From Protaetiibacter larvae (GTDB lineage: Bacteria; Actinomycetota; Actinomycetes; Actinomycetales; Microbacteriaceae): a DNA stretch of 64,000 bases. Of this stretch, positions 53,275 to 63,804 are shown piece by piece. A program made the translations under genes and the position numbers. The stretch spans positions 2,108,001 to 2,172,000 of the forward strand of contig NZ_CP043504.1 of NCBI RefSeq assembly GCF_008365275.1. The letters are read 5' to 3'. The notes under the pieces are model-generated. The model made no database searches. It saw nothing but the letters and a program-made list of their open reading frames with translations, and was not told where the DNA came from. The stretch's first letter is position 1; each line of letters starts with the position of its first letter.

Positions 53275-53373
53275 CTACTCCGTTGGTTGAGTAGCCGCGC
53301 AGCGGCCCTACTCCGTTGGTTGAGTAGCCGCGCAGCGGCCCTACTCCGTTGGTTGAGTAGCCGCGCAGCGGCG
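53275..53373. repeat. Three tandem 33-bp units
   Basis: The unit begins CTACTCCGTTGGTTGAGTAG (a dyad CTACTC/GAGTAG) and continues CCGCGCAGCGGCC (dyad CCGC/GCGG). It occurs at 53275, 53308 and 53341 with a period of exactly 33 bp; the third ends in GTATCGAAACCAAC. GGTTGAGTAGC-type repeats are common in Microbacteriaceae genomes. Confidence 0.9.
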
Positions 53374-53400
53374 TATCGAAACCAACACCCTGCAGGCGTG

Positions 53401-53444
53401 CTGATCTCGATACACCGCCTTCGGCGGCACTCGATCAGCGAGTG
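53401..53444. repeat. Palindromic element A, copy 2
   Basis: CTGATCTCGATACACCGCC-ttc-GGCGGCACTCGATCAGCGAG. Direct repeat of 53202-53247, and together the copies bracket the 33-bp units in the gap 53198-53466. Confidence 0.8.
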
Positions 53445-53466
53445 ATGGCGAACCGACGACGCAGAC

Positions 53467-54834
53467 TCACGCGTAGAGGGATGCGACCGCCTGGCGGAAG
53501 GCGACCGTGTGGCGCTCGACGTCGGCGGAGGTAGTGGCAGGCGACATGAGCGCCATGTTGTGGAACGGCGTCACGAGGATGCCGCGGTTGAGGGCGTGCA
53601 GGTGCAGATACTGCTGCAGGGCGAAGTCCTCGGCATCCGCCGCCTCGCGCCCGTTCACGGGTGCCGTGGGACGGAAGCTGTACTCGGCGCGTGCGCCGAG
53701 CTGGGTCACCTGCCAGGGGGCGCCGAACTCGTCGATCGCCGCCTGCACGCCGGCGGTCCATTCGGCGGCGCGCGCGATCATCCCCGGGTACACCTCGGGG
53801 GTGAGCACCTCGGCGAGCGTCGCGCGGATGCCGGCGAGCGAGACGGCGTTGCCGGCGAGGGTGCCGCCCACTCCCCCGACGTCGAGGTCCTCGCGACCCT
53901 CGCCGCCCCAGGCGAGGCTGTCGCGCACCCGTTCGGCGAGCTCGTGCGTCATGCCCCAGGCCGCCGCCGGGATGCCGCCGCCGATCGTCTTGCCGACGAC
54001 CACGACGTCCGGCCGCAGCCCGTCGCGCGCGGTCATGCCCCCCGGGCCCGCACACAGGGTGTGGGTCTCGTCGATCACGAGAATCGTGCCGGTGCGGTCG
54101 CAGGCGGCGCGCACCGCCTCGTGCCAGCCGGGCTGCGGCAGCACGATGCCGACGTTCGTCATGGCGGGCTCGACGAGCACGGCGGCGACCTCGCCCGTCG
54201 CGAGCGCCGCCTCGAGCCCCGTCACGTCGTCGAACTCCACCACGACGGTGGTCTCGTCGAGCGGCACCGGCGCCCCGATGTTTCCGCGCCGCGACACCAC
54301 GCGTCCCGCGTCGTCGAGGGTCGCGTATGCCTCGTCGACGGTGCCGTGGTAGCAGTGGTCGATCACGAGCACCTTGCGCCGGCCGGTCGCCTGCCGTGCG
54401 TAGCGCAGCACGTGCCGGTTGGCGTCGGTGGCCGAGAGGGTGAACTGCCACTCCGTCAGTCCGAAGCGCTCGGCGAGCAGCCCCGCCGCGGCCGCGGCGT
54501 CCGCGGTCGGCAGCATGAAGGTGGCGCCCTTCGCGAGCCGTTCGTTGATCGCGGCGACGGATGCGGCGGGCGCGTGGCCCACCATCGCCCCCGTGTCGCC
54601 GAGGCACAGGTCGACGTGGTCGATGCCGTCCGCGCAGCGGAAGTGGGCGCCCGCGGCATCCGCCACGTACACGGGCCAGTCGCCCGGCCACTTCGCCATC
54701 CACAGCATGGGCACCCCGCCGGGCAGGTGCGCGCGAGCCTGCTCCCACAGCTCCCCCGAGCGCGGGTGCAGCTCGCGGAACAGCTGCAGCTCTTCGCCCC
54801 ACAGCGTCGTGAGCCGATCGCGGTCCTCGTACAT
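53467..54834 (-). CDS. Class III aminotransferase (GSA aminomutase-like)
   Basis: 455 residues from ATG 54834; GTG 54840, overlapping the permease stop, is the alternative. PLP site: VIDETHTLCAGPGGM (ring Asp) and VVVGKTIGGGIPAAAWG (Lys282). It looks like glutamate-1-semialdehyde aminomutase-related transaminases, but starts with MYEDRDRLTTLWGEEL and sits behind a polyamine transporter. I therefore infer a polyamine or omega-amino acid transaminase rather than a heme enzyme. The substrate is not determined by the motifs. Confidence 0.85.
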   Translation of the reverse strand: MYEDRDRLTTLWGEELQLFRELHPRSGELWEQARAHLPGGVPMLWMAKWPGDWPVYVADAAGAHFRCADGIDHVDLCLGDTGAMVGHAPAASVAAINERLAKGATFMLPTADAAAAAGLLAERFGLTEWQFTLSATDANRHVLRYARQATGRRKVLVIDHCYHGTVDEAYATLDDAGRVVSRRGNIGAPVPLDETTVVVEFDDVTGLEAALATGEVAAVLVEPAMTNVGIVLPQPGWHEAVRAACDRTGTILVIDETHTLCAGPGGMTARDGLRPDVVVVGKTIGGGIPAAAWGMTHELAERVRDSLAWGGEGREDLDVGGVGGTLAGNAVSLAGIRATLAEVLTPEVYPGMIARAAEWTAGVQAAIDEFGAPWQVTQLGARAEYSFRPTAPVNGREAADAEDFALQQYLHLHALNRGILVTPFHNMALMSPATTSADVERHTVAFRQAVASLYA

Positions 54835-54836
54835 GC

Positions 54837-55640
54837 TCACCCGGTCTTGGCGAGCCGGCGTTGACGGATGCCCGCCGACACTTGCGAGATCACCACGAGG
54901 ATGATCGCGAGGAAGAACACGGCCGAGGCGATGACGTTCGCCTGCGGCGGGATGCCGCGGGCGGCGGCGACGTAGACGAACTTCGGGAAGGTCTCCGCGT
55001 TGCCGGAGACGAAGTTGGTGATGATGAAGTCGTCGAAGCTGAGCGCGAAGCACAGCAGGGCCGCCGCGAGGATGCCCGGCATGAGCAGGGGCAGGGTGAC
55101 CCGCCAGAACACCTGGGCGGGGCTCGCGTAGAGGTCGCGCCCGGCCTCCTCGAGGGCGGGGTCGAGACTCGCGACGCGGGCCCGCACGGTGACCACCACG
55201 AAGCTGATGCAGAACATGATGTGCGCGACGATGATCGACCACAGTCCGCGCTCGACCCCCAGGTTCACGAACTGCGAGCCGAGTCCCGAACCGAGCACGA
55301 CCTCGGGCGTCGCCATCGGCAGGAACAGCAGCACCGTGATGAGGGTGCGCAGGCGGAAGGTGTACCGCACGATCGCGATGGCGATCATCGTGCCGAGGAT
55401 CGTGGCGATGAGCGTCGCCACGACGCCCACGAAGATGCTGTTGCCGAAGGACTCGCAGACCCGCTCGTCGTTGCAGATGCCGAGCCAGTTGTCGAGCGTG
55501 AAGCCGCGCCAGATGATGTTGGTGCGCCGGGCGTCGTTGAACGAGAACACGATCGTGTACACGATCGGGATGAGCATGATGGCGAGCGCGAGGATCGAGT
55601 AGACCCCGACCGCCCAGGTGCCGAATCCGCGGCGGTTCAC
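54837..55640 (-). CDS. potC: Polyamine ABC transporter permease (PotC type)
   Basis: 267 residues, GTG 55640 overlapping the partner permease stop (GTGA). Six membrane helices. The EAA loop, EEAGRDLYASPAQVFWRVTL, couples to the ATPase. The Cys pair CNDERVC lies in the outer loop after helix 1. Imports spermidine or putrescine with the other gene products here. Substrate called from the operon as a whole. Confidence 0.85.
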   Translation of the reverse strand: MNRRGFGTWAVGVYSILALAIMLIPIVYTIVFSFNDARRTNIIWRGFTLDNWLGICNDERVCESFGNSIFVGVVATLIATILGTMIAIAIVRYTFRLRTLITVLLFLPMATPEVVLGSGLGSQFVNLGVERGLWSIIVAHIMFCISFVVVTVRARVASLDPALEEAGRDLYASPAQVFWRVTLPLLMPGILAAALLCFALSFDDFIITNFVSGNAETFPKFVYVAAARGIPPQANVIASAVFFLAIILVVISQVSAGIRQRRLAKTG

Positions 55641-56551
55641 AGCAGGTCATCCGATCCGCTGCGCGCGACGTATGCCGTGACGGGGATGAGGATGGCGATC
55701 ATGAGCAGGATCGACACCGCGGCCGACACCGGGTAGAAGCTCTGGAAGAACAGGTCGTTGATGACGTTGCCCGCCATCACCGTGTTCGTCGAGCCGAGGA
55801 AGTCCTTGCTGGCGTTGACGTAGTCGCCCGATGCCGGGATGAAGGTCAGCAGTGTCCCCGAGACGACGCCCGGCAGCGACAGCGGCAGGATGATCCGCCA
55901 GAACCGTTGCACGGGGCCCGCGTAGAGGTCGCTCCCCGCCTCGACGTAGCGCAGGTCGAGGCGCTCGAGCGAGGCGTAGATCGGCAAGGTCATGAACGGG
56001 ATGTAGTTGTAGGTGAGACCGAAGATGACGGTGAACGCCGTGCCGTTGAGGTAGTCCTCGGGGCCCATGATCCCGACCGACTGCAGGAACGACACGATCG
56101 GACCCTCGTCGGCGAAGATCGCCTTGAGGGCGAGGGTGCGCAGCAGGAAGCTGATGAAGAACGGTGCGATCACGAGGATGAGCGCGAGGTTCTGCCACAG
56201 GGGATAGCGGCGCAGGTTCACGCCGATGAAGTAGGCGAGCGGGTAGCTGATGAGCAGCGCGAGGATCGTGGCGACGGCCGAGTACGCGAAGGTGCGCAGG
56301 AAGATCTCGCCGAAACGGCTGAGCGCCTCCGCGTAGTTCTCCCAGCGGAAGGCGTACACGTATTCGCCGACGTCGAAGCTGCCGCCCGGCTCCTTGAAGC
56401 TCGTGAGCACGAGCGAGACGAGCGGCGCCACGAAGGTCGCGAGAAGGTAGAGGATGCCCGGGAGCAGCAGGATGAGCGCGATGTAGCTGCGTCGACGCGG
56501 AGCGGCGGCCGCGAGGTCGGGGCCCGTGTTGGCGAAGGCTCCGAACGCCAC
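55637..56551 (-). CDS. potB: Polyamine ABC transporter permease (PotB type)
   Basis: 304 residues from GTG 56551, 1 nt from the ATPase stop. Six helices; EAA loop VEAGSDLYAGPVQRFWRII; the conserved IPASGDYVNASKDFLG motif near the C-terminal third is characteristic of PotB/PotH-type permeases for spermidine/putrescine. Confidence 0.88.
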   Translation of the reverse strand: MAFGAFANTGPDLAAAAPRRRSYIALILLLPGILYLLATFVAPLVSLVLTSFKEPGGSFDVGEYVYAFRWENYAEALSRFGEIFLRTFAYSAVATILALLISYPLAYFIGVNLRRYPLWQNLALILVIAPFFISFLLRTLALKAIFADEGPIVSFLQSVGIMGPEDYLNGTAFTVIFGLTYNYIPFMTLPIYASLERLDLRYVEAGSDLYAGPVQRFWRIILPLSLPGVVSGTLLTFIPASGDYVNASKDFLGSTNTVMAGNVINDLFFQSFYPVSAAVSILLMIAILIPVTAYVARSGSDDLL

Positions 56552-56552
56552 G

Positions 56553-57749
56553 TCAGGCCTCGTCCAGCTCGTCCTCGAGGCGCTGCCTGCGCTGCACCGC
56601 GATGGACTGGGTGTCGTCGTCGTCCGCGAACTTGGGTTCCGCCTCCGGTTCGTCGGCGAGACCGAAGCCGTGCTCGACGCTCCAGGAGACCCACACCTCG
56701 GCGCCGCGCTCGACGACCGGCCCGAACACCATGTTCTGTGCGAACACCGTCACCACGGGCAGACCCGGGATCTGCACGAGGTACTGGGTGCTGACGCCGG
56801 TGAACGACACGTCGATGACGGTTCCGGGGCCGAGCACGTTGGCGGACGCCTGCGCCGCGGGCTTCGTGGGGTGCAGGGTGAGCTTCTCGGGGCGCACCCC
56901 GATGGTGACCTCCCCGGCGTGGCGCTGGGCGCGCTCGCGCGGCACCTTGATGCCGATGCCCGCGATGTCGACCGTGAGGGCGTCCTTGCCGGAGGTGACG
57001 ACGTCGCCCGTGAAGAGGTTCGACTGCCCGAGGAAGTTGGCCACGAATGCGGTGCGCGGCAGCTCGTAGAGCTCCTCGGGCGCGCCCATCTGCTCGATGC
57101 GCCCCTTGTTCATCACGGCGACCGTGTCGGCCATCGTCATGGCCTCCTCCTGGTCGTGCGTGACGTGCAGGAAGGTGAGCCCCACCTCGCTCTGGATGTT
57201 CTTCAGCTCGAGCTGCATCTGGCGACGCAGTTTCAGGTCGAGGGCGCCGAGCGGCTCGTCGAGCAGCAGCAGGGCCGGACGGTTGACGATGGCGCGCGCG
57301 AGCGCCACGCGCTGGGCCTGCCCGCCCGAGAGCTGGGTGGGCCGGCGCGCCGCGAGATGGTCGAGCTCCACGAGGCGCAGGGCCTCGTGGGCGAGCTCCT
57401 GCGCGTGCGCGATCCCGCGGCGCTTGAGCCCGAAGGCGACGTTCGCGAGCACCGTCATGTGCGGGAACAGGGCGTAGCTCTGGAACACCGTGTTGACGGG
57501 CCGCTGGTGCGGCTTGGTGTTCGAGACATCCTTGCCGCCGATCAGGATGCGGCCCGCGGTGGCCTCCTCGAGACCGGCGACGAGCCGCAGGGTGGTCGTC
57601 TTGCCGCATCCCGACGGTCCCAGCAGCGCGAAGAACGACCCGGCCGGGATGGTCAGGTTGAGGTTCTCGATCGCCGTGAAGCCCGGGAATCGCTTGGTGA
57701 CGCCGACCAGTTCGAGATCGGCACCGGACTCGTCGAACGAACCGGCCAT
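56553..57749 (-). CDS. potA: Polyamine ABC transporter ATP-binding protein
   Basis: 398 residues from ATG 57749. Walker A GPSGCGKTT, Q-loop VFQSYALFPHMTVLANV, signature LSGGQAQRVALARA, Walker B LLLLDEPLGALD and switch His in HVTHDQEEAM. The C-terminal TOBE domain (about 260-365) follows; the last 30 residues are acidic. Start overlaps the substrate-binding protein stop (TGATG). Confidence 0.95.
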   Translation of the reverse strand: MAGSFDESGADLELVGVTKRFPGFTAIENLNLTIPAGSFFALLGPSGCGKTTTLRLVAGLEEATAGRILIGGKDVSNTKPHQRPVNTVFQSYALFPHMTVLANVAFGLKRRGIAHAQELAHEALRLVELDHLAARRPTQLSGGQAQRVALARAIVNRPALLLLDEPLGALDLKLRRQMQLELKNIQSEVGLTFLHVTHDQEEAMTMADTVAVMNKGRIEQMGAPEELYELPRTAFVANFLGQSNLFTGDVVTSGKDALTVDIAGIGIKVPRERAQRHAGEVTIGVRPEKLTLHPTKPAAQASANVLGPGTVIDVSFTGVSTQYLVQIPGLPVVTVFAQNMVFGPVVERGAEVWVSWSVEHGFGLADEPEAEPKFADDDDTQSIAVQRRQRLEDELDEA

Positions 57750-58957
57750 CAGGCTCCGAGCAGCACCCGCTGGAACTCGGACCGGTAGGCCTGGTCCTCA
57801 GCGGGGGTCAGGGAACGGAAGCGCTTGACCTTCGAGAGCGTCTCCTCGTTCGGGAAGATCAGCTGGTTGTCGACGAGCGAGGGATCGATCGCCTCCGCCG
57901 CCTCGCGGGCTCCGACCACGGGGGTGATGTAGTTCACCCAGGCGGCCACCTGCGCGGCGATCTCGGGGTCGTAGTAGAAATCGATGAGCTTCTCGGCGTT
58001 CGTCTTGCGCGGCGATCCGACCGGCACGAGGAAGTTGTCGTTCCAGATCGTGCCGCCGCCATCCGGGATCGCGAACTCCCACTTGTCGCCGTTCTCGGCG
58101 TTGAGGGTGGTCACGTCGCCCGACCAGACGATCGCGGCGATGGTGTCGCCGTTGGCGAGGTCCTCGGCGTAGGAGTTGCCCTTGATGTTGCGGATCTGCC
58201 CCGACTTGACCTTCTGTTCGAAGATCGAGATCGCGGCGCCGAACTGCGCGTCGGTGAAGTCGGCGGAGATGTCGACGCCCTGCTCGAGCATGATGAGGCC
58301 GAGCGTGTCGCGCATCTCGCTGAGCACCCCGACGCGGCCCTTGAGCGCCGGGTCCCAGAGGTCGCTCACCGAGCGCAGACCGTTCGGCACCTCCTCCTTG
58401 TTCCAGCAGATGCCGGCGAATCCGCCCTGCCAGGGGAGCGACTGCGTGCGGCCCTCGTCGAAATCGACGTTGAGCAGGCTCGGCTCGAGGTTCTTCTTGT
58501 TCGGGATGTTGGCGTCGTCGAGGGTCTGGGTGTAGCCGAGGCGGATCCAGCGGTCGACCATCCAGTCGGTGAGGCACACGGTGTCGGCGCCGATGTCCTG
58601 ACCGAGAGCGAGCTGGTCCTTGACCTTGCTGTAGAACTGCTCGTTGTCCTCGACGTCCTCGCGATAGTCGACGGCGATGCCGGTCTCCTTCGTGAACTGG
58701 TCGAGCGTCGGGTGGTTCCCGTCGTCGTCCGTGTCGAGGTAGAGCGGCCAGTTCGCCCAGGTGAGGGTCTTGTCGGTCTCGGAGGTGTCCTCCGCCGGTG
58801 AGGGCTTGCCGCCGCCGCTCGGCGCGCAGGCCGCGAGCGTCAGCGCCGCAGCGCCGATTCCGGCGCCCTGGAGCATCGTGCGGCGACTGAGCTGGGCTCG
58901 GCGCGCCTGCACGACGAGGCTGCGGATCAGGGGATCTTCGGGAAGAGACCGGGACAT
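57749..58957 (-). CDS. potD: Polyamine ABC transporter substrate-binding lipoprotein
   Basis: 402 residues from ATG 58957 with AGGAG upstream. The N-terminus has twin arginines (SRRTMLQGAGIGAAAL) and lipobox LAAC, so it is probably a Tat-exported lipoprotein. The mature part has the PotD/PotF pattern: LTWANWPLYLDTDDDGNHPTLDQFTKETGI (quoted in part: LTWANWPLYLD), SDLWDPALKGRVGVL and AAIVWSGDV. Binds spermidine/putrescine and starts the five-gene operon with potA, potB, potC and the aminotransferase. Confidence 0.92.
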   Translation of the reverse strand: MSRSLPEDPLIRSLVVQARRAQLSRRTMLQGAGIGAAALTLAACAPSGGGKPSPAEDTSETDKTLTWANWPLYLDTDDDGNHPTLDQFTKETGIAVDYREDVEDNEQFYSKVKDQLALGQDIGADTVCLTDWMVDRWIRLGYTQTLDDANIPNKKNLEPSLLNVDFDEGRTQSLPWQGGFAGICWNKEEVPNGLRSVSDLWDPALKGRVGVLSEMRDTLGLIMLEQGVDISADFTDAQFGAAISIFEQKVKSGQIRNIKGNSYAEDLANGDTIAAIVWSGDVTTLNAENGDKWEFAIPDGGGTIWNDNFLVPVGSPRKTNAEKLIDFYYDPEIAAQVAAWVNYITPVVGAREAAEAIDPSLVDNQLIFPNEETLSKVKRFRSLTPAEDQAYRSEFQRVLLGA

Positions 58958-59146
58958 CGGGTCGACTCCTTCTCGTGGTGCGCGGGCACGGGCTGCGATG
59001 CCGTGGGTCGATACTGGCACATCATTTGCGCCCGAACGAGCAGCACGGGCAAAAGCATCCATTTCGAAACATAGATTTCACGAAATCAGCATCAGGAGCC
59101 GGATTTCCCTACGGATTCCTCGGTGCCCGCGAGTATTCTGACCCCC
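58958..59146. promoter_or_regulatory. Divergent control region of pot operon and ald
   Basis: AT-richer stretch with two related motifs: ATTTCGAAAC (59061-59070) and the perfect dyad GATTTCACGAAATC (59074-59087). The latter fits a 6-2-6 operator. TATTCT (59134-59139) is 7 nt before the ald ATG. In mycobacteria ald is controlled by an Lrp/AsnC regulator (AldR); such a gene is not in this window. Confidence 0.45.
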
Positions 59147-60262
59147 ATGAAGGTCGGTGTTCCGAGCGAGGTCAAGGACAACGAGTTCCGCGTCGCGATC
59201 ACCCCCTCCGGGGTCCACGAGTTGAGCGCGAACGGTCACGAGGTGCTCATCCAGACCGGGGCGGGCGAGGGCTCCTCGATCACCGACGAGGACTACCGCG
59301 CGGCCGGTGCGCGCATCGTCGCGGATGCCGACACGGCGTGGGGCGAGGCGGAGCTCGTGCTCAAGGTCAAGGAGCCCGTCGAGAGCGAGTACCGGCAGTT
59401 CCGCGACGGTCTCGTGCTGTTCACCTACCTGCATCTCGCGGCGGAGGAGCGGCTCACGCGTGAGCTCGTGGCGCGCGGGGTGACGGCGATCGCCTACGAG
59501 ACCGTGCAGGCGCCCTCGGGCGCGCTGCCGCTGCTCGCGCCGATGAGCGAGGTCGCGGGGCGCCTCGCGCCGATCGTCGGGGCGAACGTCATGATGCGCC
59601 CGCACGGCGGACCGGGTCTGCTCGTGCCCGGAGTTCCCGGAACCCGGCCCGCGCAGCTCGTCGTGCTGGGCGGCGGGGTCGCCGGCACCAATGCGGTCGC
59701 GGTCGCCGTGGGGCTGGGGGCCCAGGTCACGGTGCTCGACACCAACATCGCCCGCCTGCGGGAGCTGGACGCCCACTACGCCGGCCGGGTGCGCACGATC
59801 GCGTCCAACAGCTTCGAGATCGAGCGAGCCGTGCTCGACGCCGACCTCGTGATCGGTTCCGTCCTGGTGCCCGGCGCGAAGGCGCCCAAGCTCGTGACGA
59901 ACGCGCTCGTGTCGCGCATGCGGCCCGGCAGCGTGCTCGTCGACATCGCGATCGACCAGGGCGGCTGCTTCGAGGACTCGCATCCGACCACTCACACCGA
60001 CCCGACGTTCACGGTGCACGGCTCGCTGTTCTACTGCGTGGCCAACATGCCGGGCGCGGTCGCGAACACCTCGACCTACGCCCTCACGAATGCGACGCTC
60101 CCCTACGCGCGCGCGATCGCGAACGCGGGATGGCGCGAGGCGCTGCGCGCGGACGCGGCCCTCGCCCGCGGACTCAACGTGCACGCGGGCCGTGTGGTCA
60201 ACGCCGCCGTCGCCGCGGCCCACGGGCTCGCACCCGAGGAGTTCACGATCGGTCTCGCCTGA
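59147..60262 (+). CDS. ald: Alanine dehydrogenase
   Basis: 371 residues from ATG 59147. Converts L-alanine to pyruvate and ammonia with NAD. N-terminal [22 protein letters not shown] with the active-site Lys and Arg region, KVKEP, and the Rossmann motif [20 protein letters not shown] (quoted: GGGVAGTNA). C-terminal [20 protein letters not shown] is typical of the family. It completes a set of genes for drawing nitrogen from amino compounds. Confidence 0.96.
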   Translation: MKVGVPSEVKDNEFRVAITPSGVHELSANGHEVLIQTGAGEGSSITDEDYRAAGARIVADADTAWGEAELVLKVKEPVESEYRQFRDGLVLFTYLHLAAEERLTRELVARGVTAIAYETVQAPSGALPLLAPMSEVAGRLAPIVGANVMMRPHGGPGLLVPGVPGTRPAQLVVLGGGVAGTNAVAVAVGLGAQVTVLDTNIARLRELDAHYAGRVRTIASNSFEIERAVLDADLVIGSVLVPGAKAPKLVTNALVSRMRPGSVLVDIAIDQGGCFEDSHPTTHTDPTFTVHGSLFYCVANMPGAVANTSTYALTNATLPYARAIANAGWREALRADAALARGLNVHAGRVVNAAVAAAHGLAPEEFTIGLA

Positions 60263-60295
60263 GACCTGCACGCGCCATCGTCACGACCCCGGGAC

Positions 60296-63007
60296 TCAGT
60301 CGAGCGCGATCGACACGCGCCGGGTGACGCCCTCCTCGAGCGCCCACCCCTCCAGGCCGTCCCGCCCGAGCGGCGGGAGTGCGGCGCGTCCGCGGGTGAG
60401 CGCGCGATGGTCGGCTCCCGTGCAGTCGAGGAACAGCATCCGCCCCTCGCGACGCACCGCGCCGAGGCGCGCGTAGTCGCCGAGCCAGGCGTCGACGTCG
60501 CCCACGAGCAGGGGGGCGGCGTCGGCCCCGCACGCGAGGGCGCTCTCGAGTGCGGCCACCCGGAGTCCCGCCGCGGTGAGACGGGCGACCCAGGCGGCCG
60601 GCCGCGGTGTCACGATCGCCCAGGCGCCGTGCGCGAGCTCCACCTCGGGCAACGGCGCCCGCCACGACGCGGGAGGCTCGGTCCCCCACCACGCGAGCTG
60701 CGCCTCGTGGCCGTGCCACACGGCGGATCCCGGCCGGCGGGCCGCCTGGAAGCCCGCCGCCTCGCCGCCCGCGAGCAGATGCTCCTCGCGATTCGGCATG
60801 CGCAGCAGCAGGCGCTGCTCGAAGCCGCCTGCGACCCCGTGCAGCACTCCCCCGGTGGTGCGCGTGCTCGCCGCGAGCGCGATCCCGCTCCGCCGCGTGT
60901 CCCGGAGGGCGTTCACGAGTGCCTCCACGAGATCGGCGCGCTGCTCCGGGTCCGCCGCCGCGAGCGTGCGGTCGAGGTCGTCGGCCACCACGAGCACGCG
61001 CCCGGCACCCGGCGTGCGGATCGCCTGCCAGAGCTCGGCCGCATCGTCGGGCACCCAGCGCACCTCGGCGTCGACCGTCCGCGCGAGCGCCACGAGGGTC
61101 GCCGTGCGACCGGATCCGGCGGAGCCGACGACGAGCAGCGCCCCCGCTGCCCAGAGCTCGAGCTCCAGGCCGTCTCTGCGCTGCTCCGCCGGGAGGTCGA
61201 CGAGCCCGATGACGGCACCCCGGCGACCGCGCGGCAGGGACGCGGGCTCGACGAGCGCCGGCAACGGGTCGCGCCAGGGCCGCGCCTCGTCGTCCGGCTT
61301 CCCGGGCCAGTGCTCGCCGACCGCACGGATGTCCGCGGCGCTCGCGATCGCGAACTGGACCTCGCGGGTCTCGCCCGAGCCCAGCAGCACGGCCCTGCCC
61401 CGCGCCGCAGCGGGGATCGCCGCCGCACGGTCGCCGCCGGTGACCGCGACGCTGTCCGCGCGGTCGAGGACGCGCAGGCAGACGCGCAACGTCACGTTCG
61501 CGAGCACGGCGTCGCGGATCACCCCGGAGGGCCGCTGCGTGCAGAGCACGAGATGCAGCCCGAGGGAGCGGCCGCGCGCCGCCAGATCGGAGAAGACCGT
61601 GGCGAGCTCGGGATCGAGCGCCGCGAGCGCCGCGAACTCGTCGACCACGACGACGAGCCGCGGGAGCGTTCCGGGCGCCAGCTCCTCGATCGCGCGGGCG
61701 CCGTGGAGCGCCAGCACCCGCTCGCGGCGATGCAGCTCCGCCCGCAGGCTCGCGACCGCGCGTGTCGCGCCGCTGGGGTCCAGATCGCTCACGACCCCCA
61801 CCACGTGCGGCAGTCCGGCGAGCGGTGCGAAGGAGGCGCCGCCCTTGAAGTCGACGAGCAGGAAGACCACCTCGCGCGGCGAGCGCCCTGCCGCGAGAGC
61901 GAGCACCCAGCTCACGAGCAGCTCGCTCTTGCCCGAGCCGGTCGTGCCCGCCACGAGCGCGTGCGGTCCTTCGAGGGCGAGGTCGATCGCGACGGGGCCG
62001 TCGGCATCCTGTCCGATCACCGCCCGGAGCGCCGACGGTGCGACGTCCGCCGGGGGGTCGTCGGCGAGAAGCGCGCTGAGCTCGACGCGCTCGGGGAGGG
62101 CGGCCGCCGGATCCTGCTCGGCGTGCGCGGCGCTCCTCGCGAGCTCACGTGCCCGGTGCTCCGCCTCGGCGGCGCTCACGAGAGCCGGGATGAACGCCAC
62201 CGGGCCCGCGAGCAGCGCATCGGGAACGCCCTCGATCGTCGCGTGCGAACCCGCGCTGTCGTCGAGCCGGACCCGCGGCCGGGCAGGTGACGAGCCGACG
62301 CTCCCCCCGACGACGATCCGCAGCACCGAGCGCTCGCCGTCGCCCACCTCCCACCCCGCGGCGTGCATGACCCGCAGCGGCAGCGCCTCCGCCCAGCGCT
62401 CACCCGCCGGCGCCCGCAGCCATCCGGTGCGCGGATCGCAGCTCGCCGCGGCCTGCAGGACGAGGGCCCGGCAGAAGGCGGCCACGAGCGGCGCCGGGCC
62501 TTCGACCGCGAGCTCGGGGACGTCGCGTGCGAGGAACGGCGCCCCCGGGATGGTCGCGGCGCGAGCCCGCAGCCGTTCGAGGGTTCCGGCGAGCTCGGCC
62601 ACCGCGTCGAGCCCGCTGCCGAGGAGCTCGAGACCGGACGGCGCGTCCGCGGTGCCGAGCAGGAGCGACGCTCCCGAGCCCCTCGCCTGTGCGGCGCTCG
62701 TCTCGAGACGACGCCGACGCAGCTCGAGCCGGGCGTCCACCTCCGCGGCGACCGCCGCGAGACCTCGGGCGGCCTCGGCGATCGACCGGCGCCGCAGCCG
62801 ACGCGCGCTGCGTCGTCCGTCGACGACTCCGGCGACCGCGACGACGGGGCCGAGCGCGGCGAAGGCGAGCGCGTACGGCGACGAGGTGATCGCCCACATG
62901 ACGACGGCGAGCACGACGGGCGCGATCACGGCGAGGAACGGGAACGGCGGCGGGGGCGGTGGTGCCGCGAGGACGGGCAGGGCGATGCGCTCGGTGTCGG
63001 ACGGCAT
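60296..63007 (-). CDS. FtsK/SpoIIIE-type ATPase, EccC-like
   Basis: 903 residues from ATG 63007; TTG 63019 is an alternative. Two hydrophobic segments near the N-terminus follow a Pro stretch ([13 protein letters not shown]), then a linker and the first FtsK domain with Walker A GTTGSGKS (about 354-361) and Walker [12 protein letters not shown] second ATPase-like domain has a degenerate P loop, GSAGSGRT, with Arg in place of Lys. The order matches EccC ATPases of type VII secretion, although EccC normally has three ATPase domains. No WXG100 substrate gene is in the window. Confidence 0.82.
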   Translation of the reverse strand: MPSDTERIALPVLAAPPPPPPFPFLAVIAPVVLAVVMWAITSSPYALAFAALGPVVAVAGVVDGRRSARRLRRRSIAEAARGLAAVAAEVDARLELRRRRLETSAAQARGSGASLLLGTADAPSGLELLGSGLDAVAELAGTLERLRARAATIPGAPFLARDVPELAVEGPAPLVAAFCRALVLQAAASCDPRTGWLRAPAGERWAEALPLRVMHAAGWEVGDGERSVLRIVVGGSVGSSPARPRVRLDDSAGSHATIEGVPDALLAGPVAFIPALVSAAEAEHRARELARSAAHAEQDPAAALPERVELSALLADDPPADVAPSALRAVIGQDADGPVAIDLALEGPHALVAGTTGSGKSELLVSWVLALAAGRSPREVVFLLVDFKGGASFAPLAGLPHVVGVVSDLDPSGATRAVASLRAELHRRERVLALHGARAIEELAPGTLPRLVVVVDEFAALAALDPELATVFSDLAARGRSLGLHLVLCTQRPSGVIRDAVLANVTLRVCLRVLDRADSVAVTGGDRAAAIPAAARGRAVLLGSGETREVQFAIASAADIRAVGEHWPGKPDDEARPWRDPLPALVEPASLPRGRRGAVIGLVDLPAEQRRDGLELELWAAGALLVVGSAGSGRTATLVALARTVDAEVRWVPDDAAELWQAIRTPGAGRVLVVADDLDRTLAAADPEQRADLVEALVNALRDTRRSGIALAASTRTTGGVLHGVAGGFEQRLLLRMPNREEHLLAGGEAAGFQAARRPGSAVWHGHEAQLAWWGTEPPASWRAPLPEVELAHGAWAIVTPRPAAWVARLTAAGLRVAALESALACGADAAPLLVGDVDAWLGDYARLGAVRREGRMLFLDCTGADHRALTRGRAALPPLGRDGLEGWALEEGVTRRVSIALD

Positions 63008-63093
63008 GGGGGCAGTCAACGCCCGGCGCGCCGCGTCGTCCGGCGGGGCAGCGGTCGACGTGCCTCACGGCCGGCGCCGGCAGCTGGGGAGGA

Positions 63094-63800
<707 letters not shown>

Positions 63801-63804
<4 letters not shown>

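Noticed and set aside
53275-53373. CRISPR array
   Set aside because: Three units with a 33-bp period but no unique spacers; the whole period is repeated, and no cas genes are near.
53467-54834. hemL (glutamate-1-semialdehyde aminomutase)
   Set aside because: Family resemblance is clear, but it is coupled to a polyamine transporter and no heme genes are near.
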